Shown in pieces: positions 26,192 to 34,772 of a stretch of DNA of 43,464 nt. The stretch covers positions 1 to 43,464 of the forward strand of contig JBBRAW010000018.1 of assembly GCA_038206385.1 (NCBI GenBank), in the 5' to 3' direction. Numbering within the stretch: position 1 is the first letter of the stretch; every line of letters begins with the position of its first letter. The position numbers and the translations under genes are program-made. The notes under the pieces are model-generated. The model did no database searches and was not told the DNA's origin. It saw only the letters and a program-made list of their open reading frames with translations. This stretch comes from JANXSD01 sp038206385 (GTDB lineage: Bacteria > Bacteroidota > Bacteroidia > AKYH767-A > OLB10).

Positions 26192-26269
26192 GCATTATAC
26201 GTCTGCAATCAATTACTTATCCTAATACATGACTCGGCAATAAGCTTACATGGAATCCGTTATTTTCTG

Positions 26270-27115
26270 ATGCAAAAAAGAATTGCACTTATACTGCTAA
26301 TTTTTACTTCCTTTCCACCATTTCTTTTTTCTCAATCGAGAGAAATGGGAATCATGGTTGGCATGATGGGTTATAAAGGAGACCTCAATCCAGTAATGTA
26401 TTCGACTAAAAGCATGGATCCAGGTATTGGAATCCTTTATCGTCGATCTTATAGTAATCATTGGGCATTTAAGGCTGCTCTCAATTATGGACATATTCAT
26501 GCCGATGATGCGAATGCGAATGACTCTTGGAGTAACAATAGAAATCTGATGTTCAAATCTCATATTATCGAGTTAACTGGTCAATATGAATTTAATTTTT
26601 TGCCCTATCAAACTGCGAATCCTGCAACGAATTTTACACCATATATTCTTGGTGGGCTTTCCATTTTTCATTTCAACCCCAAAGCTTATTATAAAAACGA
26701 TTGGATATCCTTACAGCCTTTAGGAACCGAAGGACAAGGAACTGCTCAATATAGTGATCGAAAAAAATACAAACGCACCGCTGTTGCCATCACTTTTGGT
26801 GGGGGTTTTAAATTTAAAATCGCTCGTCGATTTGGATTAACAATCGAAAGTGGTGTTCGTCGAACGTATACAGATTACCTCGACGATGTAAGTACAACGT
26901 ATGCAGATCCGAAAGCTATCAGAACAGAAAATGGAAAAACAGCATCAGTTTTAGCTGATCGCTCCATTGAAAAGTCGCCGGGTGGAGATATTGGACGGCA
27001 ACGTGGAGATAAAGCTAAAAAAGATTGGTATATGTTTACTGGAGTTCAGCTTACTTATACCTTATCGAAGAGATATATTGATAGTTGTAGACCATTCAGA
27101 CTTAAGCTTTGGTAA
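26270..27115 (+). CDS. DUF6089-like outer-membrane beta-barrel protein, copy 2
   Basis: A 281-residue paralogue of the preceding gene, 78 bases downstream. Signal peptide at about 1-21 (ends PFLFSQ). It keeps NRNLMFKSHIIEL, IFHFNPKAYY, LQPLGTEGQGT and YTDYLDDVSTTYAD, and the region GDIGRQRGDKAKKDWYMF corresponds to GEQRGDPRYKDSYMF in copy 1. The two copies diverge strongly outside these blocks, so the duplication is old. Predicted small outer-membrane barrel; role unknown. Confidence 0.82.
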   Translation: MQKRIALILLIFTSFPPFLFSQSREMGIMVGMMGYKGDLNPVMYSTKSMDPGIGILYRRSYSNHWAFKAALNYGHIHADDANANDSWSNNRNLMFKSHIIELTGQYEFNFLPYQTANPATNFTPYILGGLSIFHFNPKAYYKNDWISLQPLGTEGQGTAQYSDRKKYKRTAVAITFGGGFKFKIARRFGLTIESGVRRTYTDYLDDVSTTYADPKAIRTENGKTASVLADRSIEKSPGGDIGRQRGDKAKKDWYMFTGVQLTYTLSKRYIDSCRPFRLKLW

Positions 27116-27185
27116 AATTCAAAATAATTTGCTGTTAAAGGCTGGTTAATACATTATAAACATACGTCAAAGGGCTTCCTTTTAT

Positions 27186-27193
27186 TACCTTTG
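27186..27193 (+). promoter_or_regulatory. Bacteroidetes -7 box for uppS, eight bases before the ATG
   Basis: TACCTTTG matches TAnnTTTG exactly; the uppS ATG is at 27202, so the transcript leader would be at most a few bases. No -33 TTG found. This probably drives uppS, bamA and the two OmpH genes in addition to any read-through. Confidence 0.6.
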
Positions 27194-27201
27194 CACCCCA
27201 A

Positions 27202-27954
27202 ATGTCGGTTAAGCAAAATATTGATATACAACGTCTGCCTAAACATATTGCCATCATCATGGATGGTAATGGAAGATGGGCTAAACAAAAAGGTAAAATT
27301 CGCACCTTCGGGCATCAGCATGGTGTTGCAGCAGTAAAAGATACCGTAGAGTCATGTGCTGAATTAGGAATAAAAGTACTAACACTTTATGCTTTCAGTA
27401 CAGAGAACTGGAAGCGACCTCAATTTGAAATCAATGCATTGATGCAGCTTCTGGTGCAGTCTATCAGTAAAGAGACACCAACATTAATGGAAAACAATAT
27501 TCGTTTGATTACCATTGGCGACACGGAAAGCTTACCATCTGGAGTTTCTAAAAAATTAAAAAAAGTAATTAGCGACACAGCAAATAATTCAAGAATGACA
27601 TTAGTTCTTGCTCTCAGCTATAGTTCTCGCTGGGAGATTACGAGAGCCATGAAGATGATTGGTGAAAAAATAAAAAAGGGCGAATTAGATCCTGCAAAGA
27701 TTGATGAAAAAACTATTGATGATCATCTATGTACTGTAGGACTTCCTGATCCTGAATTATTGATTCGAACGAGTGGTGAAAATCGTATTAGCAATTATCT
27801 TCTATGGCAAATAGCATACGCTGAACTTTATTTTACTCCCAAACTTTGGCCCGACTTCCGAAGAGAAGATCTCTACGAAGCAATAATAGATTACCAGAGC
27901 CGTGAACGTCGTTTCGGCCTTACATCAGAACAACTTTCACCAGACCATGCGTAA
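27202..27954 (+). CDS. uppS: Undecaprenyl diphosphate synthase (isoprenyl transferase)
   Basis: cis-Prenyltransferase that makes the C55 lipid carrier for peptidoglycan and O-antigen. The signature IAIIMDGNGRWAKQ is at 17-28 with the catalytic Asp21, followed by TLYAFSTENWKRP (about 71-83), and the C-terminal DLLIRTSGE-type block here reads ELLIRTSGENRISNYL (about 189-204) with AYAELYFTP. Length 250 is normal. bamA begins inside its last codons (8-base overlap), so the two are translationally coupled. Confidence 0.97.
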   Translation: MSVKQNIDIQRLPKHIAIIMDGNGRWAKQKGKIRTFGHQHGVAAVKDTVESCAELGIKVLTLYAFSTENWKRPQFEINALMQLLVQSISKETPTLMENNIRLITIGDTESLPSGVSKKLKKVISDTANNSRMTLVLALSYSSRWEITRAMKMIGEKIKKGELDPAKIDEKTIDDHLCTVGLPDPELLIRTSGENRISNYLLWQIAYAELYFTPKLWPDFRREDLYEAIIDYQSRERRFGLTSEQLSPDHA

Positions 27955-30484
27955 TTCGTTTAGGGTACTTACCTGTTTCTTCTTATTAATTCTTACTATT
28001 CCATCGTATGCTCAAGTACAATTGGGTGGAGACGAGGGGTTAGTTGATTATAGTAATCCAAAAGAATATGAGCTTGGAGGTTTAACAGTAAGTGGGGTTC
28101 AATATCTTGATGAAAGTGTACTTGTAACTTTAACTGGATTAACAATCGGAGAAAAGTATCGAATTCCTGGAGATAAAATTGCGCAATCAATCGAAAATCT
28201 TTGGAAACAAGGATTGTTATCTGATGTAAAAGTAGAAATAACAAAAATCGTTGATAATAAAATTTTTCTTAATTATAAGCTTCAAGAACGTCCGCGTTTA
28301 TCACGATTTAGTTTTGAAGGAGTAAGCAAAGGTGAAGCAGATAAATTACGTGATAAGCTTCAATTGGTGAAAGGAAAAGTAGTGAATGAAAACTTGATTC
28401 AAATGACAAGCAATCAAGTGAAAGATTATTTTATTGCCAAAGGATTTCTTTTTGTTGAAGCAGATGTTACAGCAACACGTGACTCTGCAATGGGTCCCAA
28501 TAATGAAATGTTGCTAATAAAAGTTCGCAATAAACATAAAGTAAAAATTAATGAAATCACTTTTCATGGTAATGTAGAATTTAAAAGTAAAAAGTTGAAG
28601 CATAAAATGAAAGGGAGCAAAGAAAGTGCTTTCTGGAAAATTTTTACAGCATCAAAATATACGGATGAAGCTTACAGTAAAGACAAAGAGAAGATAGTAG
28701 GATTATATACTGCAAAAGGTTTTCGTGATGCTAAAATCGAAAAAGATAGTGTTTATAAAGTCAATCAAAAACGTGTAAACATTGATATATGGATTTCGGA
28801 GGGGCATAAATATTATTTTAGAAATATTAAATGGGTTGGTAATACAAAATATACCTATTCACAGTTAAATGCAATTTTAGGAATTAACAAAGGTGATATT
28901 TACAATCAGGAAAAGTTAGAAGAGTCACTTTTCATGAATCAAAATAGTCGTGATATAAGTTCGCTTTATATGGATGATGGTTATTTGTTTTTTCAAGTAA
29001 CTCCCGTAGAAGTAACTGTTGAAGGGGATTCTATCGATCTTGAAATGCGTATTTATGAAGGAAAGCAGGCTGTGATAAATCGCGTAACAGTAAAAGGAAA
29101 TACCAAGACGAATGATAAAGTTGTAATGCGTGAGATTAGAACTCAGCCAGGGCAATTATTTAATCGTACACTTATTATCCGTACACAACGAGAACTTTCA
29201 CAATTAGGATATTTTGATCAAGAAAAACTTAGTGTAAATCCAAAGCCTAATCCAGTTGATGGAACAGTGGACATTGAATATCAGGTGGAAGAGCGTCCTT
29301 CAGATCAACTTGAATTATCTGGTGGTTGGGGAGGTGGAGCAGGTGTTGTAGGAACACTCGGTGTGTCATTTAATAACTTCTCTGCTAGAAATATTTTAAA
29401 GAAAAAAGCATGGTCTCCGTTGCCTTCTGGAGATGGACAAAAACTTAGTTTAAGGTTTCAATCCAATGGAAGATATTATCAAAGTTATAATGCTTCTTTT
29501 ACAGAGCCATGGCTCGGAGGTAAAAAACCGAATTCGTTAAGTGTATCGATTTTTAATTCAATACAAACGGATGGTACAAAAAGAAGAGATACGAATCATC
29601 AAGAATTAAATATCATTGGAGGATCTGTTGGTTTGGGAAGACGGTTAACTGTTCCTGATGATTATTTTAACATCTACAATGAAATAGCGATTCAACAATA
29701 CAGACTTTCAAATTGGAATCAAGGGTTTTTATTTCAGAATGGAAAATCTAATAACTTAAGTTTCCAAACTACCCTTTCAAGAAATTCTGTTGATGGCGTT
29801 ATATGGATTAGAACAGGTTCGCAACTTTCTGTTACATTACAATTAACACCTCCTTTTTCGCTCTTTAACAATAACGTAGATTACACGAAAGCATCAGTAC
29901 AAGAAAAGTATAAATGGATCGAATATCATAAATGGAAATTTAGTGGTGCTTGGTATAAAAGTATTGGAAATAAATTCGTTCTTTATAGTAGAGCTCAAGT
30001 AGGAATATTAGGGTTTTACAATAAAGACATCGGTCAATCACCTTTTGAACGATTTTATTTAGGTGGTGATGGATTATCAGGATTCTCATTGGATGGAAGA
30101 GAAATTATTGCCTTAAGAGGATATGAAAATAATACCGTTACACCACGTTTGTTAACACCAAATAGTACTGGAACATCTTATTCATTGACAACAGTTGGTG
30201 GTACTACTTATGATAAATACACGATGGAACTTCGTTATCCAATTTCATTAAATCCATCAGCAACAATTTATGTTCTTGGATTTTTAGAAGGTGGGAATAA
30301 TTATTTAGGGATTAGAGAATTTAACCCAACAGTACTTAAGAGATCTGCCGGTGCGGGTGTACGTATCTTCTTACCGATGTTTGGATTACTAGGACTAGAT
30401 TGGGGATATGGATTTGATAAAGTTCAAAATCAACCAGGCGCAAATGGAGCTCATTTCCATTTCACAATAGGTCAACAATTCTAA
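27947..30484 (+). CDS. bamA: Outer-membrane protein assembly factor BamA
   Basis: Central Omp85 insertase of the BAM complex. From ATG 27947 (845 residues) the protein begins MRNSFRVLTCFFLLILTIPSYAQ, a signal peptide; the frame is open to 27902, but the earlier start would add a polar segment before the signal and a longer overlap with uppS. Five POTRA domains are expected in about 45-420 (LGGLTVSGVQYLDESVLVTL, SRFSFEGVSKGEADKLRDKL, KINEITFHGNVEFKSKKL, RNIKWVGNTKYTYSQLNAI, INRVTVKGNTKTNDKVVMRE mark the five starts). The barrel follows from SGGWGGGAGVVG and holds the strand-tip motif LRGYENN (about 709-715) before the final F. Followed by two Skp/OmpH genes, as usual in the phylum. Confidence 0.96.
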   Translation: MRNSFRVLTCFFLLILTIPSYAQVQLGGDEGLVDYSNPKEYELGGLTVSGVQYLDESVLVTLTGLTIGEKYRIPGDKIAQSIENLWKQGLLSDVKVEITKIVDNKIFLNYKLQERPRLSRFSFEGVSKGEADKLRDKLQLVKGKVVNENLIQMTSNQVKDYFIAKGFLFVEADVTATRDSAMGPNNEMLLIKVRNKHKVKINEITFHGNVEFKSKKLKHKMKGSKESAFWKIFTASKYTDEAYSKDKEKIVGLYTAKGFRDAKIEKDSVYKVNQKRVNIDIWISEGHKYYFRNIKWVGNTKYTYSQLNAILGINKGDIYNQEKLEESLFMNQNSRDISSLYMDDGYLFFQVTPVEVTVEGDSIDLEMRIYEGKQAVINRVTVKGNTKTNDKVVMREIRTQPGQLFNRTLIIRTQRELSQLGYFDQEKLSVNPKPNPVDGTVDIEYQVEERPSDQLELSGGWGGGAGVVGTLGVSFNNFSARNILKKKAWSPLPSGDGQKLSLRFQSNGRYYQSYNASFTEPWLGGKKPNSLSVSIFNSIQTDGTKRRDTNHQELNIIGGSVGLGRRLTVPDDYFNIYNEIAIQQYRLSNWNQGFLFQNGKSNNLSFQTTLSRNSVDGVIWIRTGSQLSVTLQLTPPFSLFNNNVDYTKASVQEKYKWIEYHKWKFSGAWYKSIGNKFVLYSRAQVGILGFYNKDIGQSPFERFYLGGDGLSGFSLDGREIIALRGYENNTVTPRLLTPNSTGTSYSLTTVGGTTYDKYTMELRYPISLNPSATIYVLGFLEGGNNYLGIREFNPTVLKRSAGAGVRIFLPMFGLLGLDWGYGFDKVQNQPGANGAHFHFTIGQQF

Positions 30485-30635
30485 AAAAACTGATTATAAG
30501 TAGTGATTGTAATCTAAACTATGAATTCTTAATTAATATCATTCAATCCATCTTAACATTAATCTTACTATTAAAGAATTTAAAGGATTACTCTCAAAAG
30601 ATCACCAACTAAACCATAATATTCAAAGCACTTAG

Positions 30636-30665
30636 TTGTTGCATAAATGAAATTGGATAACTTTG
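30636..30665 (+). promoter_or_regulatory. Bacteroidetes-type promoter for the first OmpH gene (TTG-N19-TAACTTTG)
   Basis: TTG at 30636-30638, a 19-base spacer and TAACTTTG at 30658-30665 match both published elements. The ATG follows 38 bases after the box, in the 219-base gap after bamA. It gives the chaperone genes their own promoter, so they can be made apart from bamA. Confidence 0.75.
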
Positions 30666-30703
30666 GCATGAAAATTAAGTAGGCCGTTTCAAAACATATC
30701 GCC

Positions 30704-31330
30704 ATGAAAAAAGCATCATCATTAATTGCCCTTATTTTAATTGTAGTATCATCATCAACTCTATTTGCACAGAAATATGCTTATGTAGATTCGAAGTATA
30801 TTTTAGAAAATATTTCGGATTATAAGGCTGCAAATCAGCAATTAGATCAATTGAGTATTGCATGGCAAAAAGAAATAGAAGCAAAATATGCATCAATTGA
30901 TAAGCTCTACAAAGACTATCAAGCAGAACAAATACTCCTTACAGAAGATATGAAACGTAAGCGTGAAACAGAAATAACTGCTAAAGAAAAAGAAGTAAAA
31001 GAATTTCAAAAACAGAAATTTGGTTATGAAGGTGAACTTTTCAAGAAAAAACAAGAGCTCACAAAACCAATTCAAGATAAAATTTATAATGCAGTAAAGA
31101 AACTAGCAACAGATCAAAGTTATGCTGTAATATTTGATAAGTCGAGTGATTTGATCATGCTTTATTCTAATCCTAAATATGATAAGAGTGATGATGTTTT
31201 AGCAGCTATGGGATACAAAGCGGGAGCTAAAGGATCGGACAGTAAAACACCTTCAACAAAAGGATCTTCTCCTTCACCAGGAGGAAATACTGATGCGCCA
31301 AAAGGTGGAGTAATCGAAGAAAAAAAATAA
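30704..31330 (+). CDS. Skp/OmpH family periplasmic chaperone, copy 1
   Basis: A 208-residue exported chaperone that would hold unfolded outer-membrane proteins on the way to BamA. Signal peptide about 1-22 (ends TLFAQ). The OmpH pattern starts right after it (KYAYVDSKYILENISDY), followed by a long charged coiled coil (about 50-125, rich in Lys/Glu/Gln) forming the tentacle helices, then the closing strand AVIFDKSSDLIMLYSNPKYD (about 141-160). The C-terminal 35 residues are low-complexity Ser/Pro/Gly/Lys and probably disordered; copy 2 lacks this tail. Located directly after bamA. Confidence 0.9.
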   Translation: MKKASSLIALILIVVSSSTLFAQKYAYVDSKYILENISDYKAANQQLDQLSIAWQKEIEAKYASIDKLYKDYQAEQILLTEDMKRKRETEITAKEKEVKEFQKQKFGYEGELFKKKQELTKPIQDKIYNAVKKLATDQSYAVIFDKSSDLIMLYSNPKYDKSDDVLAAMGYKAGAKGSDSKTPSTKGSSPSPGGNTDAPKGGVIEEKK

Positions 31331-31402
31331 AATGATATTGGTTTACAGTTTGTAAATACAAATTCAAAAAAATATAATAATCATACAAATCTAAATTTCA
31401 TT

Positions 31403-31915
31403 ATGACTAAGTACATTGCAATTATTTGTGGTATCCTATTAGGATTTAATACCTTGACCAACGCACAAGGAACACTAAAGTTTGGGCATATTAATTCTAC
31501 TCAACTTCTTGGAGCGATGCCAGAAACAAAAAATGCGGATTCAACACTTCAAAAATTTGGTGCATCCTTAGAGAGCCAGTTGAAAACAATGTCTGCTGAA
31601 TACCAAGGTAAAATTCAAGATTTTAAAGCTAAAGAAAGTTCGATGGCTGAACCTATTCACGATGCGAAGATGAAAGAAATTAGTGACCTTGAACAACGAA
31701 TTCAGGATTTTCAAGAATCAGCGCAAACATCTATGCAAAAAAAGAAGGAAGAGTTGTATGCTCCAATCATCAAAAAAGCTGAAGATGCTATCTCTGCTAT
31801 CGCTAAAGAGAAATCATACTCTTATATTTTCGATACTAGCGTGGGAGCGTTCTTATATGCACAGGATTCAGATAATGTAATGTCACTTGTTAAAACAAAA
31901 TTGGGATTAAAATAA
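31403..31915 (+). CDS. Skp/OmpH family periplasmic chaperone, copy 2
   Basis: A 170-residue paralogue of the preceding gene, 72 bases downstream. Signal peptide about 1-22 (ends TNAQG). Core: LKFGHINSTQLLGAMPETK, a coiled coil at about 48-125, and SYIFDTSVGAFLYAQDSDNV near the end. A near-consensus -7 box (TAAATTTC, 31392-31399) stands 3 bases before the ATG. Two OmpH genes after bamA are a common Bacteroidetes layout and may assemble as mixed trimers, which is an inference. A strong terminator follows. Confidence 0.9.
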   Translation: MTKYIAIICGILLGFNTLTNAQGTLKFGHINSTQLLGAMPETKNADSTLQKFGASLESQLKTMSAEYQGKIQDFKAKESSMAEPIHDAKMKEISDLEQRIQDFQESAQTSMQKKKEELYAPIIKKAEDAISAIAKEKSYSYIFDTSVGAFLYAQDSDNVMSLVKTKLGLK

Positions 31916-31933
31916 TCTTAATTCCCTTCTATT

Positions 31934-31970
31934 AAAAACCCTAGCAAAATAATTTTGTTAGGGTTTTTTT
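31934..31970 (+). terminator. Rho-independent terminator after the bamA/ompH cluster
   Basis: CCCTAGCAAAA (31939-31949) pairs with TTTTGTTAGGG (31953-31963), one G-U pair, 3-base loop, preceded by A5 and followed by T7. It is 18 bases past the last OmpH stop and is the clearest terminator in the window. Confidence 0.9.
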
Positions 31971-31976
31971 GTTAAA

Positions 31977-32310
31977 AGAGGCGCTAAGGAATAATTGCTC
32001 GCAAAGACGCAGAGGCGCAAAGGATTAATTGCTCGCAAAGACGCAGAGGCGCAAAGGATTAATTGCTCGCAAAGACGCAGAGGCGCAAAGGATTAATTGC
32101 TTTCAGAGACGCAGAGGCGCAGAGGAATAATTGCTCGCAGAGACGCAGAGGCGCAAAGGAATAATTGCTGGCAGAGAAGCAGAGGCGCAAAGGAATAATT
32201 GCTCGCAGAGACGCAGAGGCGCAAAGGAATAATTGCTCGCAGAGACGCAGAGGCGCAAAGGAATAATTGCTCGCAGAGATGCAGAGGCGCGAAGGATTAA
32301 TTGCTCGCAG
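31977..32310. repeat. Tandem array of 34-bp repeats (about 9.8 units)
   Basis: Units begin at 31997, 32031, 32065, 32099, 32133, 32167, 32201, 32235 and 32269, exactly 34 bases apart, with partial units at both ends. The unit runs GCTCGCARAGACGCAGAGGC followed by GCAAAGGAWTAATT. Units 1-3 have CAAAGACG and GGATTAATT, units 4-8 have CAGAGACG and GGAATAATT, and unit 9 is mixed. Inside each unit is an 8-base sub-pattern (AGACGCAG, AGGCGCAA). It is GC-richer than its surroundings. Open frames through it on the minus strand (repeating PLRLCVSASN) are artefacts of the repeat. The array begins just after the terminator and ends about 38 bases before the murI promoter box. Confidence 0.95.
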
Positions 32311-32347
32311 TGTAGTGAATTGAAATAAAAAAACAGAATAATGATGT

Positions 32348-32355
32348 TACATTTG
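32348..32355 (+). promoter_or_regulatory. Bacteroidetes -7 box for murI, four bases before the ATG
   Basis: TACATTTG matches TAnnTTTG exactly and is followed by CAAT and the murI ATG at 32360, the same spacing as at serA. A TTG occurs 25 bases upstream of the box, slightly too far for a normal -33 element. Confidence 0.6.
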
Positions 32356-32359
32356 CAAT

Positions 32360-33181
32360 ATGGCATTAAAGAAAGATCCCTCCACTCGACCACTTGGAAT
32401 TTTTGATTCTGGTATTGGAGGTTTAACTGTGGCAAGTGCTGTACAGGAGTTACTGCCCAATGAAACTATTATTTACTTTGGTGATACTGCACATCTCCCT
32501 TATGGAGATAAGTCGCCAGAAGCGATTAAAAAATGGTCTACGGTGATCAGTGACTTCCTACTTACCTTCGATTGCAAGATGCTTATTATTGCTTGTAATA
32601 GTATTTCATCCGTTGCTTATGATGTTGTAAAAAAACATGTTGGCAACCGTGCAATCGTAGTGAACGTTATTGATCCGATAGTAGATTATGTAGGTGCGCA
32701 AAAAGCATTAAAAAATGTAGGTGTAATTGGGACTAAGGCAACGATTCGTACTGAAATGTATGCAAAGAAATTAAAGGAGAAAAAGAACAAGTTAACTGTT
32801 TCGTCTTTAGCAACACCATTACTTGCGCCAATGATTGAAGAAGGATTTTTCAATAATAAAATTAGTAAAACTATTATTAACGATTACCTTTCTCGTCCTA
32901 AGTTGGCAAAGATAGATAGTTTGATTTTAGGATGTACTCACTACCCATTGATTCGTCCTGAAATAGAGCAATATTATAAGGGGCGTGTTGTTATTTTTGA
33001 TTCCGCACAAATTGTTGCTCATCATGTTCAATGGTTGTTAGATGAACATCATTTATTAAATCATGGCAAAGCAAAGAAGCATCGTTTTTATATTTCAGAC
33101 TTCACGCCAGCATTTGAGCAGAGCACGAAAATTTTCTTCAAAGGAAAAGTTTCACTAGAACAGAAAAATTTGTGGAAGTGA
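32360..33181 (+). CDS. murI: Glutamate racemase MurI
   Basis: Converts L-glutamate to the D-glutamate used by MurD. A 273-residue protein with both catalytic cysteines in context: GIFDSGIGGLTV at 13-24, the first Cys in IIACNSISS (about 75-83; most relatives have CNTAS or CNTxS) and the second in LGCTHYPLI (about 192-200). FGDTAHLPYGDKS (about 41-53) is also conserved. Length is normal. It is transcribed from its own promoter directly after the 34-bp repeat array. Confidence 0.95.
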   Translation: MALKKDPSTRPLGIFDSGIGGLTVASAVQELLPNETIIYFGDTAHLPYGDKSPEAIKKWSTVISDFLLTFDCKMLIIACNSISSVAYDVVKKHVGNRAIVVNVIDPIVDYVGAQKALKNVGVIGTKATIRTEMYAKKLKEKKNKLTVSSLATPLLAPMIEEGFFNNKISKTIINDYLSRPKLAKIDSLILGCTHYPLIRPEIEQYYKGRVVIFDSAQIVAHHVQWLLDEHHLLNHGKAKKHRFYISDFTPAFEQSTKIFFKGKVSLEQKNLWK

Positions 33182-33287
33182 TTTTTTTTAAAAGAATGAT
33201 TTTTACACTTTCATGGTTTCATTTCATCTGAATAAAATTCGTTCAGTAATAAATATATCGTATTAACGGCACAGCGTCAAATTAAAA

Positions 33288-33761
33288 ATGAATAAATCAT
33301 TCACAATAAAAAGAACGAACTCAGAAGATTTAAATTTTCAAAATCTTGTTGCTTTACTTGATAAAGACTTGAAAATTCGCGATGGTGAAGATCATTTCTT
33401 TTATGCGCAATTCAATAAGATTGATACTATAAAAAATGTAGTTGTACTTTTGATCGATAACGTTGTTGTTGCATGTGGTGCGATCAAAAAATACAATAAT
33501 AGTTCAGCGGAAATTAAAAGAATGTTTGTGCTAGAAGAATTTCGCGGACGAGGAATGGCTTTGATGGTATTAAAAGAACTTGAATCATGGGCATACGAAT
33601 TAAATTTTTCTGAATGCATATTGGAAACTGGATTCAATCAACCTGAAGCTATTAGGCTTTATCAAAAAGCAGGGTATTCAAAAACTCCTAATTACGGTCA
33701 ATATGAAAATGTTGTTGCTAGTATTTGCATGAAAAAAATAATTAAGGATGACGAGAAATAA
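33288..33761 (+). CDS. GNAT family N-acetyltransferase
   Basis: A 157-residue single-domain acetyltransferase. The acetyl-CoA-binding motif A is seen as IKRMFVLEEFRGRGMALMVLKELE (the RGRGM loop at about 88-92), followed by the strand/helix pair LETGFNQPEAIRLYQKAGY (about 113-131), typical of GNAT motif B. Substrate cannot be told. It follows murI by 106 bases and borders the accessory island on its left. No promoter recognised. Confidence 0.88.
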   Translation: MNKSFTIKRTNSEDLNFQNLVALLDKDLKIRDGEDHFFYAQFNKIDTIKNVVVLLIDNVVVACGAIKKYNNSSAEIKRMFVLEEFRGRGMALMVLKELESWAYELNFSECILETGFNQPEAIRLYQKAGYSKTPNYGQYENVVASICMKKIIKDDEK

Positions 33762-33854
33762 TTTTCAATTTTAATTAATGATTTTACTTTTTTATCATCC
33801 CAATAATTTGCTTTTGATAGATAATTATTGTCTTTTGAATATATGCAGTTGTCT

Positions 33855-34772
33855 TTAATATAGTTTAAATGCATTTTGATGTGCGTTTTTTATTTCAGTT
33901 ATCAATGACTTCGGTTGTAAAACTTTCATGTTATCACCAAACGAAAGTAACTCCATTATTAAGTCATGTGTAATATACAACTTCAATTTTATTTGTAACT
34001 CATCATCGTTGTCCACTAATACTTGCTGTGTATCGTGAAGTGGTAAGGTTTTAATGTATTTGCCTTGGAATGGGTCGAACGACAAAATAATATCTTGAGG
34101 TTCTTGATCATTGGGACTGATGATTCCAAAACAATAGCGAAAACTTTCTTCAATATTATACGTTTTGGGGAAATCAAAAATTCTGTTGGTGATTTCAAGA
34201 TTCGCTAAACGATCAAGAGCAAAACTTTTTATGTTATCATCTTTTTTATCCTTCGCTAAAATATACCATCGGCTCTTAAACTCTTTCAATGCATAAGGTT
34301 CGGTTGTCCTTAAACTAATTTCATCTTCCCAAAATTTTTGATACGAAAATTTGATTTGAACTTTGTTTTTAATTGCATGTAAAATCCCATACAAATTTTC
34401 CGTTCCTTGAGGCCTACGTTTTTCCAAATGAATAAACGGCGTAAGGTCTTGTGCCAAATTTAAAGAATTGAACATATCAAATGCCTCAATCATTCTTTGA
34501 AAATTCATATTCTCCATTTCACTTTGCGAAATAAAATATCCTTTGCTCTTTGTTGAATACTCAATGTCAATTCCAAATGTATTTCTGATTTCACGAATGT
34601 CTCTTTGCAAAGTCCGCTTTGAAAAACCAATATTCAAAGTATCGTCTTGCATTTGCAAATAATCAAATTGCTTTTCAATATAACCCTGCATCTCCTCGTA
34701 TGTTGAGAATGGTTTTGCTTTCAACTTTTTTAGAATCAAAAGATATCTTGAAATGTAACCGCGCTTAGACAT
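33855..34772 (-). CDS. WYL-domain transcriptional regulator with N-terminal HTH
   Basis: A 305-residue protein. Residues about 1-85 form a DeoR/PafC-like winged helix-turn-helix (YLLILKKLKAKPFSTYEEMQ, then SKRTLQRDIREIRNTFGIDI as recognition part). The WYL core at about 130-200 contains the signature in SRWYILAKDK (about 167-176), and the C-terminus (LLSFGDNMKVLQPKSL) fits the WCX extension. WYL proteins bind nucleic acid or nucleotide ligands and often control phage-defence operons. It is the last gene of a three-gene operon: its ATG overlaps the stop of the nuclease-like gene (TAATG). It probably regulates that operon and may itself be a sensor. Confidence 0.9.
   Translation of the reverse strand: MSKRGYISRYLLILKKLKAKPFSTYEEMQGYIEKQFDYLQMQDDTLNIGFSKRTLQRDIREIRNTFGIDIEYSTKSKGYFISQSEMENMNFQRMIEAFDMFNSLNLAQDLTPFIHLEKRRPQGTENLYGILHAIKNKVQIKFSYQKFWEDEISLRTTEPYALKEFKSRWYILAKDKKDDNIKSFALDRLANLEITNRIFDFPKTYNIEESFRYCFGIISPNDQEPQDIILSFDPFQGKYIKTLPLHDTQQVLVDNDDELQIKLKLYITHDLIMELLSFGDNMKVLQPKSLITEIKNAHQNAFKLY

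Noticed and set aside
27902..27946. Upstream start for bamA
   Set aside because: It would add 15 polar residues before a well-formed signal peptide and enlarge the overlap with uppS.
31977..32310. CRISPR array
   Set aside because: Units are contiguous with no unique spacers and no cas genes are nearby.
32103..32435. 110-codon minus-strand frame with repeating PLRLCVSASN segments
   Set aside because: It is a by-product of the 34-bp tandem array; three repeat units equal 102 bases, so one frame stays open. It has no independent coding evidence and overlaps murI.
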